From Nymphaea colorata (taxonomy: Eukaryota; Streptophyta; Magnoliopsida; Nymphaeales; Nymphaeaceae): DNA of 64,000 bases. The stretch spans positions 3,759,017 through 3,823,016 of the forward strand of contig NW_022204507.1 of NCBI RefSeq assembly GCF_008831285.2. The letters are read 5' to 3'. A model generated the notes under the pieces. It saw nothing but the letters and a program-made list of their open reading frames with translations, made no database searches and had not been told where the DNA came from. The translations under genes and the position numbers were made by a program. This document shows, one piece after another, positions 11,746 to 20,545 of this stretch (position 1 is the stretch's first letter; each line of letters begins with the position of its first letter).

Positions 11746-11937
11746 TCAGTAACAATCTTTTTGATCTGGGCCTTCCCAAATGGGCGCTCTTTGTGTCGCT
11801 GTCCAATGGAATTCATCCGCCACGTCTTGGATAGCCTTCTCAGAGGCATCCATTCTTGCTCCCAAGCCATCACTGATCCGAAGACTCGATTGATCTCCAC
11901 TTGGTTGATCAGAAACCAAACAATTCAGGTTGAGCAT
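11746..11937 (-). pseudogene. Possible heat-shock-factor-binding-protein-like fragment, copy A (antisense)
   Basis: The minus frame contains ISDGLGARMDASEKAIQDVA, which resembles the HSBP coiled-coil core ('I.DMG.RIDELE.SI.DL..'). Copy B has the corresponding ISDGLGARMDASEMAIQDLV. HSBP is a small plant coiled-coil protein that binds heat shock factors. The match is short and from memory, the frame around it is not a full protein, and copy C has lost it. This could equally be chance within a non-coding block. Confidence 0.25.
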
Positions 11938-12079
11938 GAGTATTTCACAAGAGGCCGCTTTGATTGCTACATGGGGCTAAAAAACGGCTGCCCATGAGAT
12001 TTTCTGCTGTTACTCAATGTTTCCGCAGAACTTATTGACTTGAAATAATACTTGGTTATTTGCTTCTTTTATTTTTTTT

Positions 12080-12271
12080 GAACAGGGGGAGGAGCGGTAA
12101 AGCATGCAGGTGACGTTAGGATAAGAATGCAACATAGTTGGGATGATGTGTGTAAAACTTCATGCTTGTTTTGCTTAATTGCACTTCTGCTTCCAAAAGT
12201 TTTGGAATTTCATATTTCGTATTATCCATTGCAGGGAGCTGTACAACAACAGATATGGATTTGCCAATTAT
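12080..12271 (+). pseudogene. 3' edge of unit A with truncated repeat exon
   Basis: A conserved block (also at 37,852-38,041 and 17,620-17,790) begins after a gaacag acceptor-like site and ends with the ttatccattgcag acceptor. In copy C that acceptor opens an exon encoding a 28-residue repeat. In A and B only the first about 18 exon bases (ggag.tgtacaacaacag) remain before an identical foreign junction 'atatggatttgcc'. The truncation therefore predates the A/B duplication. Confidence 0.5.
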
Positions 12272-12780
12272 GGCATCAAACATCTTAAGTTGGCACCTGA
12301 ACTTGTCAAAGATTTTCAAAATGACCAGAAATAATCATAAAGATTATCATATCAGCGCTTTCGGATATTTCAGACATTTTGGAAATAAACATACTCCTTT
12401 ATAAAAAAATATCAAGGCTAATGCTCCATAGCTTTTTATAAATTTCTCGAAATGGTTATTAAAATATTTCAACTGTTGCAAATTTTTTTCCTTATGCCTA
12501 ACAAACAATGTCCAAATATTATAGGCATTAAAGTCTTCTTCCACCAAACTCTACTTGAATTCTGAATAGGAAATAATAATTTTCTTTCACTGACTCTAAA
12601 ATTATTATTCTGAAATTAAAATCCTAGAACATTGAAAATCCTGGGGCCATCAAGCGCCGCCTTAAGAATTTGAAAATCATCATGTAGAAAAGGACCTAAA
12701 AGCTAAGCTTTAGAACCTAGTTGCCTGGGCTTATACTGGAGGTATGTCTTTCTGCACTGAGGAAATAGAGCCTTGATCTG
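12272..12780. other. Spacer between units A and C
   Basis: AT-rich, without a recognisable gene or repeat. The open frames here (under 80 codons) overlap on both strands and are not conserved after copy B. Confidence 0.4.
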
Positions 12781-13519
12781 GATTAAAAACATGCATGCAG
12801 AAACCTTGAGAAAGCCAGAGGTGGAAGAAAAGTCTGTGATCGACCACTCACAACCCAGCACCTTTTCAGCCTTATCTGGACATTCTTGTGGTTATGGATT
12901 TTTTTCAAAAGCCTTTCGTTTTGCAGGAACTGATTCTGCTTACTGTATCAAAATATTAGTTAGCTTCACCTATGTTAATATACTCAGTCAAAGGATTAGC
13001 TCTCTATGATTGACTTCAAAGTCTTTGGATTCTTTATAAAACACTGCCAATATAGAGATTAATCTAACCATCATCAGCACATGCACAAGTCCATCGGGAA
13101 TATATATCTGGTCCCCTAAACATATTACAATATAAAAATGTTACGTCAACTGAACTCCACTTGTATAAGGAGCTAATGCCTGTAGCTAGAATATTCTGAT
13201 GTGATGGTTTGGTGGACGTGATAAAAAAATTTAAAAATAAGTTAAAAAACTAGCAAACCCTGGCATATAATGAAACTGCCTAAATGAACCATGTACTCAT
13301 TCATAGCAGTAGCAAGATTTCTATATATTTTTTAAAGAGTTTGCACATTGACAAGTCCACTGGATATCACAAAAAACATATCTTGAAACGGGTCTTTTTG
13401 AGAGCAACTTCTGTACACTATTCCTGTGTATGCAACAAGCATATGCCGGATGTGGACCCTACTATCAATATGCACATTTACTGTTATGCCCAAACATTAC
13501 ATATGCATGTGCGTGAAAT

Positions 13520-13755
13520 AACAATAAGTATGACATAATGTTTATGAGATAACAAAAGATTTATGAGATAATGAGATAACAGAAAGAATTATTTGATAAA
13601 GTTAAACATACGAATGAGATAATGTTTATGAGATAACACATGATTTATGAGATAATAAGGTAAAGACAAATGTATGAGATAAGATAATAAGATAACAGAT
13701 GAATGTATGAGATAATGCTAAACATAAATATGAGATTATGTTTATGAGATAAAAA
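13520..13755. repeat. Degenerate minisatellite with TATGAGATAA core
   Basis: About a dozen variants of TATGAGATAA/TTATGAGATAAC separated by short AT-rich spacers, such as 'atgtttatgagataac' at 13,539 and 13,623. No counterpart is seen in A or B, so the array expanded only in copy C. No CRISPR-like regular spacing exists. Confidence 0.8.
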
Positions 13756-14079
13756 ATTTGAGGTCACGATAGCCTTTTTAAGTTTCTAAGGATAATATAA
13801 GAGTTGACCTACATCATCATAAATCATTTTCTTTTTCAATAAAAAACCCAAGTGATGCTTGAGTTTGACAAATTAATATTCCGCTGTGGTGTTATCAAAC
13901 AATTAAATTTTACAATTTTTAGCAAGTTGAATGCAATCATTAATTTTATATAGCCATTGTGACAATTAATACTAGATGATAAAAGATCTATTATTTCTTC
14001 TTATTTTCCTCCCAATTGTGTGTGACAATGGGTTGGATGACTCTCATAAGTAAGTTGGTTCAATCAATTTTCTTATATA

Positions 14080-14117
<38 letters not shown>

Positions 14118-14118
14118 A

Positions 14119-14661
14119 AATAGCGACTCTACTTTTTTAGAGTCACCTAACCATCTATTCCATACCATCCAATCCAACGTTATGGACGACTAAGAAAAAA
14201 ATAATGAGAAAAAGACAAGTGGTATTTTCGTTATCTAATATTACCTTACACATTTTTTTCATTGTTTTTCTCTCAACCGTCCGTATGCTTTAAATGAATG
14301 ACATTGGTTAGATGGTTGAGTGACTCTAAGGTCACGTTTGATGCACAGGAAGGAAAAAATTTTCAATGTAAGAAAGGAAGATTTTTTTGTGGAAAAAAAT
14401 CAGACCTAGATAGCTATCGTAATTTTTTTCTTAGTATTAATTGTACTTTCAAGTGGCCAAAATGCCGCCTATAAGAGGGAAAAAATAAGCTGCGTTAGTT
14501 GAGATCTATGACTCTAGTTTTTCTAAATTCATTAAAAAATGCATGGTAAATTCCCTTTGTTTGATGCTGCGGAGGAAATCCATACAAACTTGAAAAAAAA
14601 CCACTTTGTACAGTATTTTTCTTGTGCATCAAACGGGGCTTAAATGGCTAGAGTCATCGTT
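14119..14661. mobile_element. GGTGACTC-family MITE, copy C, split by a nested element
   Basis: Left part 14,119-14,329 starts AATAGCGACTCT. The right end at 14,641-14,661 reads TAAATGGCTAGAGTCATCGTT. Together they match the MITE at 8,288-8,509. The interruption is the Tourist-like element at 14,330-14,640. Confidence 0.7.
14330..14640. mobile_element. Tourist-like (PIF/Harbinger) MITE
   Basis: 311 bp with terminal inverted repeats (GGTCACGTTTGATGCACAGG at the left, CTTGTGCATCAAACGGGGCT at the right), flanked on both sides by TAA (14,327-14,329 and 14,641-14,643). A 3-bp TAA/TTA duplication and a GG.C.CGTTTG-type end are the hallmarks of Tourist/Harbinger elements. The empty site is visible in copy A ('ggctctaaatagctag', near 8,485). 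Confidence 0.85.
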
Positions 14662-15435
14662 CACTCATTATATATATATATATAAGAAAAAAGGTAGCTA
14701 CTAGACTCTTATATAACAGTTTGGATGAAAATTGCACATATGAGTCATTGATTTTGACAAGATAAATGTTTGAGAATAAATTGAAGAAAATAGAAACCAA
14801 GTTAATTGTACTTCCAAGCTGCCAAAATGCCACTTATAAGAGGAATAAATAAGCTTCGTTAGTTGAGATCTATGACTTTTTAATTACAACTTAGTTTTTC
14901 TTTTTTTTTTTTCAACTTCATCTCCACCATCTAATCTCATTAAAATTAACAGTTTTACAGGATTCCCATTTAATTTGGTATATAAGAGAACCACGATCAA
15001 CAGGTCATATCCAAAATATAATCACCTAAATCCGACTCACATATTGATTTAGTTGATCGAATGAAGTACTCTAGTAGTCTGGTTGCTTAGATAGATCCAA
15101 TGAATAAGAAACTAATTTCTAATCGATAACCTCGCATTTTGCTCGGACATGTTCAGGTAATAAGATTCTGATCCACTGTCAGCGATACTCGTACGCATGC
15201 AAAGCTTCAAATCTGTTTCCAGAAAAACAAAAAATCACTTGCTTCAAAGCACTGATTGACATAATGAATGAAAAAAAATGAATGATTCATATAACATCAA
15301 ATTTTGGTAATGAAAAGACTAATTTAAAAAATAAGAAAGACTGGAACTAAAACATGATTCATATTAAACTAGTGTTTATAAAAGGCATGACTTTTATCCC
15401 TTACCCAATCGGTTTAGTGCCTACCAAGCATTCAT

Positions 15436-15439
<4 letters not shown>

Positions 15440-15479
<40 letters not shown>

Positions 15480-15513
15480 TTATTTATTTATATATATATA
15501 TAAATATATGTGT
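15440..15513. repeat. AT-rich microsatellite with ATTT interruption
   Basis: An AT run interrupted by tttatttatttatt, followed by a short TG run. The equivalent AT/TG tracts in A (9,041-9,067) and B (35,275-35,300) are shorter and differ in length. Confidence 0.95.
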
Positions 15514-16927
15514 GTGTGTTTGTTTGAAACTAGTGGCATAGACACTTTCTTAGGAGGTAGTTTGAAAGTACAAATCAATTTGTATGAGTGCCAAAAGAAA
15601 AATCCTTGAATTTCAGCACATAATTAAACATGATTAGAAACATTAATTAATCTACCCCAATTATGGATGATAAGTTTCCATAGTTAACTAGTCTACGATC
15701 TTGAGTCCATAACACAGCCGACGCCCTTGTTAACCAGCTCAATTAAGCAAATGGGTTAGGAAACACCCATGCCGAAGGACCGACTTCTCGCATAGTCCAG
15801 ATCAGTGACCAGCCCCTCATTATCCCGGGTTTAAGATCCAGTTATTAACATAATTCGGTTGTCTTAGATAGTTATAAACCCAAGTCTAGATTTGAGAGTG
15901 AAATTCTGAGCCATTTTATAGTAAATATAGGATTAAGTTACTTGAACCCAAGTTTGGGCTCATCGAGCTCCAAGTATTGCAAATTCAACTCCGCCGTACA
16001 ACCAATTGGGACCCAATTAGGCTGAACTCAAGAAAACTCGACAGAATTCCTCCTCTCTTCACTTGCTTCATCCCAGCCTGCCTGGGTGATTTCACTTGTA
16101 TCCTCTACCTTAATGCTATGAACAATTTAAGAATCTCATTAATTTGCCATCCAACTTAATTGTTCTGCACCCAGACAGCTGAAACAAGACATGCAAAACA
16201 TGCGACTTTTAGGATCAGGCTGTTTGGGAAGGAGAACAATTTGTAATATGTTCTATAAATATGTCTTAAAAATTGAGACAAATTCATAAAACACATTTGT
16301 TCTGTCGAGAGATTTTTTGGGCATATTCAAATGAGCCTTTAGGTTTACAATACTACTTAAACATGGCCCCTGTCGGCCTTGGAAAAAATTAGGAACCCAA
16401 CTCGCATAAGCAAAATAATCATGTCATGACATGGAAAGTACAGTTATAAGGAAATACTTTAGCTGTTGTAGTAATATGAAAGAATTTCTGGATATTGATA
16501 GATCTCATCAGATTTTGAATAAAAAACTGTGTCCTCCGAGAGAGGGATAAAAAGGCCATAGCCACATAAACAGCAAGAAGAAACATAGCTTAGATATCTA
16601 GAACTTGTGATGATTTGTTTTGTAAATTAGTCATAATTTCATTTCTCATCCATCAAACTAATTACAAATAAAACATACATAGGAAGTCAATTTTTTTGCA
16701 GTCAGTGCAGAAGTTTATAGTTTAGGTAGTTCAGCAGAAGAAAGAAAAGGAAATAAAATAAAAAATTCCAAAACCAATCCAAGTTTTGAATATAGACTCA
16801 TAGTTTTTAGGCTGACCCGGCGGCCAAACGAAAAGGTAAAATATCTATTTAGCTATTGCATATGGATTTGATTAATCATCTGATATGTGTATATATGTCC
16901 AATTGATGTACCTACTTGTGCATTCAG

Positions 16928-17044
16928 CTGTTAACGGACCAAGCTTTACAGAGAGGTTCCTTGTTCAAGGGTTTCCAGAATCAATCACTGTTCTGTCCGG
17001 AGCAGGATAACAATGACACTGTTCCGTCATCTTCCAGTTGCAAC
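16928..17044 (+). pseudogene. 117-nt exon-like block, copy C
   Basis: The C counterpart of the 128-nt block in A and B, bounded by a cattcag acceptor and a gcaac|gtaatc donor. Its frame reads LTDQALQRGSLFKGFQNQS... and ends in SSSSCN. The next acceptor-like site (ccatcacgtag, about 17,142) opens a piece containing VIREGEDEQAMSLDY, matching the A relic's ALRDGEDE. Here that piece lacks the internal stop found in A. Confidence 0.35.
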
Positions 17045-17768
17045 GTAATCATTTCTAATCTGAATTCTTCCAATGCACCTCTCCTGCTTCAACACTTCAT
17101 TTTGCAGATTGTAATAATTTATGCTTTTCCTCCATCACGTAGATTTCATCTGAACAGGGTTATTCGCGAAGGAGAAGATGAACAGGCAATGTCACTGGAT
17201 TACACAAGGTCGAGGTTTTAAACAGAGCACATATCATGAGCATCTTTCACTTATCATAGCCCTACTGCAAAGTCAAATGGCAGAAATATCATTGTAGATT
17301 TCTCAATATAGGGTGAAGAACTAAATCGAGGAGAACGCTAGCTATGCTTAATAAGTTAGTGTCAATTTGTATTAGATTTTGTAAGAAACTGCAGAGAGAA
17401 AAAAAATCACCTCAAATAACTGTATTTAGCTTGATCCTCGCTTGGTTGATGAGAAACCAAACAATTCAGGTTAAACATGAGATTTCACAAGAGGCCGCTT
17501 GGATTACTATATGGGGCTTAAAATGGCTGCCCACCAGATTTTCTGCTGTTGCTCAATGTTTCCTCAGACCTTATGGACTTGAAATAATACTTGGTTATTT
17601 GCTCTCTTTTTCTTAACAAGGGTGGAGCGCAAAGCATTGCTGGTGACATTACGATAAGAATGCAACTCTGTGGGGCTGATGTGTGTAAAATTTCACGCTT
17701 GTTTTGCTTAATTGCACTTCTGCTTCCAAAAGTATTGGAATTCAATTATTTCATATTATCCATTGCAG

Positions 17769-18212
17769 GGAAGTGTACCACAACAGCGGCCTTCTGGTGC
17801 ACCCTCCAACGGTTGTGAATCAAGTTACTTGGGCTGCAGTAGGCCATCGCAGAGAGGTGTACCACAACAGCGGCCTTCTGGTGCACAGCCCAGCAGTTGT
17901 GCGGCAAGTTACTCGGTCTACAGTAGGCCATCGCAGGGAGGTGTATCACAACAGTGGCCTTCTGGTGCACAGTCCAGCGGTTGCACAGCAAGTTACTCGG
18001 GCTGCAGTTCGCCATTGCAGGGAGGTGTACCACAACAGCGGCGTTCTGGTGCACAGTCCAGAAGTCGTGCAACAAGTTACAGTACGTCATTGCAGGGAGG
18101 TGTACAGCAAGCACAGTCCAGCAGTCCTGCAACAAGTTACACGGGTTTGAGTTACACGGGTTTGAGTTACACGTCAGGTCCCGGTACGCTATTGCATGGA
18201 GTTGTAAAATGA
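17769..18212 (+). CDS. Repeat-encoding 3' exon of copy C (28-residue tandem repeat)
   Basis: Begins after the acceptor ttatccattgcag in phase 0 and stays open to a TGA at 18,210. It encodes tandem copies of a 28-residue unit with core GGVPQQRPSGAQSS...SYS..SRPSQ. Units start at 17,769, 17,853, 17,937 and 18,021 (exact 84-bp steps). A 75-bp unit then leads to 18,096, followed by a shortened copy and a 15-bp repeat (LSYTG twice). All length changes are multiples of three. The peptide is Gln/Ser/Gly/Pro-rich, low-complexity and soluble-looking; no family is recognised. After the stop, an in-frame-like YSSYSMGHVGGPG ends at a donor (ccag|gtaagtg, 18,271), so the TGA may be a disabling change or a real terminus. 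It could be a live minisatellite exon or a pseudogene. Confidence 0.45.
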   Translation, partial: GSVPQQRPSGAPSNGCESSYLGCSRPSQRGVPQQRPSGAQPSSCAASYSVYSRPSQGGVSQQWPSGAQSSGCTASYSGCSSPLQGGVPQQRRSGAQSRSRATSYSTSLQGGVQQAQSSSPATSYTGLSYTGLSYTSGPGTLLHGVVK

Positions 18213-18271
18213 CAGAAACTTTCTCATGTGCAGTCAACTTACTCGAGTTACAGTATGGGTCATGTGGGTGG

Positions 18272-18430
18272 TCCAGGTAAGTGTACGGGTGCGGCACCGT
18301 GTAGCAGTGGTGGTGCAGGTGAGAGTGGGGGTACGCGTGGTGCACGTAAGGGTGTGGGTGTGGCGACTCCCACCAGTCGTGGTGCGGGTAAGAGTGTGGG
18401 TGCGTTGCATTCTGTCACCGACTCTTTACC
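18272..18430 (+). repeat. G/T-rich degenerate repeat after the repeat exon
   Basis: Variants of 'ggtgcgggtaagagtgtgggtgcg' recur (18,317, 18,345, 18,387), giving a strongly G-rich plus strand with many GGGT runs. It may form G-quadruplexes (inference). No gene is assigned. Confidence 0.6.
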
Positions 18431-18732
18431 ATAGGTTCTCTTTTGTGTTGTCGGTGAGCTCGTCGTGGGTCCCATCATTGGCCAAAAGCTCACGGTGTGT
18501 CTTAAGCGAGCATCTCGAGTGTGGAGTGGTGCATGCGTGCTTTTGGGGCTTTCATTCTTTGTTGAGTTCTTTTTATGGGTCTTTCGACATTGTAAGCATT
18601 TTTTTAATCAATGATGGTCAAGTGCATTTTTATGTTGCTTGGTTAAGTTCACTTTCTCAGCAACTTTGATTTCATCTTCGAGATTTGGTTAGTGAAGCTT
18701 TATCAAAGTTTTTATTTAAAATTATTTGGGTT
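18430..18732. other. Unassigned gap before the LTR-like sequence
   Basis: Nothing is recognised. Sequence changes here from the repeat unit to retrotransposon-like AT-rich DNA. Confidence 0.4.
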
Positions 18733-20545
18733 TGTTAACACCCCAAATTTTTTCAGATCAAAATTGAAGAAATGTCAAAATTTAAAGGACAATTTAGATT
18801 CAGTTCATGAATTTGACTGGTGACACGAATCCCAAAGCATGAGTATAAGTCTAAACTAGTTCCCAATAAGGATTTGGAATCCAAATCCAATTACAAATGT
18901 TATTTGGAATGTAAATCTAATTTCAAATGCCATTTGAAATCCATATCCGAATGCAAAATTCAAATTTTGATTTAAATCCAAAAATTGGATCTAATTTGGT
19001 CTAGAATGCTATGTGGGACCCACGTGTGGGCCCCACTAAGCCCGTGTGGTCAAAAAGCCCACCCAAGAGGTCACACACCCCCTTTTTCCAAAAATATCAA
19101 TCTTCAATTAAATAAAAAAATCATTTTCAAAGTGTTAGAATTAAACTCGCCAAACTTACTTAATCAAAGTAGGTTTGACCTGCGTGCACCCAAATCTAGC
19201 GCTAATTTCAGCAAGGCTCAGTCACCATGAGCTCAGTTCAATCAAAAGGGTAGGTCTGTCCCAAGACCAAATTAGTGGACAAAAATAGAACTGGACCAGA
19301 TCGAATCCACTTTGACTAAACTCAGTCAAAGAACAATTTTGCTCAATTAAGAGCCTTTTTAGTCAAATTCATCAACTTACCTCAAGCCAAGTCAAATTAC
19401 TTGCAAATGAGCTTTGACTTTGGTCAATTGGTCAAATTTGACCAATCTGAACAATTTTGTCCTTCTATGATCAATTGAGATTAGAAAACCTAATTTAAGA
19501 TTTTATGAAAGGCAAATATACATTTAGATTTATCAAATGCATAAATCAAATATGAAATTGAAATTCAATATTTCAAACCAAAGTTTGATTCAGATGAAAT
19601 CTATTTTCAATCAAGTAATACACGAAAATACCTTTTTTCGAATCAAATTTGATAGAATTTTCAAATTTTATTCAAATTTAAATTGAATTGTCATAATTCA
19701 ATAACATGTAGAGCTTAGTAACTAAGTTTTAACCTAACAAGCTCAATTTCAAACAAAAAAATAAATAAATAAAATAAAATAAGACAAAACCCTCTGCAAG
19801 AGCATTTTCGTTCAAAAATTTTGGTCAAAGTTGGGTAGCTAGGTCTGAACTAAGGATGACCACATTTAGCCCAGCCCTCGTAGCTCGTGTAAATGAGTTG
19901 GTTGTGGTCAATTAAAGCCATTAAACCTCTTTAACTCATTTTACAAGTCCCCAAAGTCTTAAGTGAGTTTACAATGTGAGTTAAAAATGTGGTTAAACCC
20001 ATCTTCTCCTCTGTATAAACTCCCCCTTCGCAACCAAGGAGGAGGATGAATTTTTGAAGTTTTTATCAAGTTGCAAGGAGGGAGAAGCCAAGGATGAGAA
20101 GGAAAAATCATCCAAGCCCTCTTCTGCCCATGTTCTCATTTCTTCTTCATCTTATCCTATTCTCTCCATTGATTTTACTAAGTTAGGGTGCTTAAGTGAA
20201 CCCTTAGGATTTTCATGGTCAGATGCTTCCCACTACAAATTCCAGCAAGTCATTCTTCTTCTTTTCCTTTGCTAAGCTCGAATTCTTACTTACGATTGCT
20301 TGTTTTAGAAAACAAGCAAGGAGGAAGATCAATCATCAAGACCGACCATAAGATAGGTGACTCTAATCCATTTTCATCCATTTCAGTTTCTTGCTCTTAT
20401 TTTAATTTAAGCACTTGTGGGAAGAGTTTATTTTCATTTAGAATGATGTCAAATTAGAGAAAAACTACAATTAAATGTACACATAAGTGACTCGGTTTTT
20501 CTAAAAGATGAACCCATGAATCAAATTTTGAAAAGGCCCCAAGGC
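18733..20545 (+). repeat. Candidate Ty3/gypsy LTR / untranslated region
   Basis: Starts TGTTAACACCCCAAATTTT, typical of plant gypsy LTR starts (TGT.ACACCCC). A TATA-like tgtataaac lies at about 20,010, followed by a pyrimidine-rich leader. The 3' end of the LTR and a primer binding site were not found. The DNA is interrupted at 20,546 by a hAT-like element and continues at 23,103. The coding relic at 25.4-26.5 kb has the same orientation, so it may be the internal part of the same element. Confidence 0.4.

Larger units (their letters stand above)
12780..18270 (+). repeat. Segmental duplication unit, copy C (diverged)
   Basis: Starts in sequence aligning with A from about 5,590 (shared 'ttatggattttt.ccaaaagcc' and 'ttgcaggaa'), so it lacks the copia part. 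It is clearly alignable again from 15,270 to 17,790. It carries private changes: the TATGAGATAA minisatellite, a Tourist-like insertion, loss of the 105-nt exon block and loss of the antisense HSBP-like piece. Unlike A and B it continues past the last shared acceptor into a repeat-encoding exon, so it preserves the ancestral 3' end. Confidence 0.75.

Noticed and set aside
13520-13755. CRISPR-like array
   Set aside because: The repeats are 10 bp, degenerate and unevenly spaced, and this is eukaryotic nuclear DNA.
17746-18345. 199-codon minus-strand frame (His/Pro/Tyr-rich)
   Set aside because: It is an antisense shadow of the 84-bp repeat. The plus frame has the phase-matched acceptor and donor.
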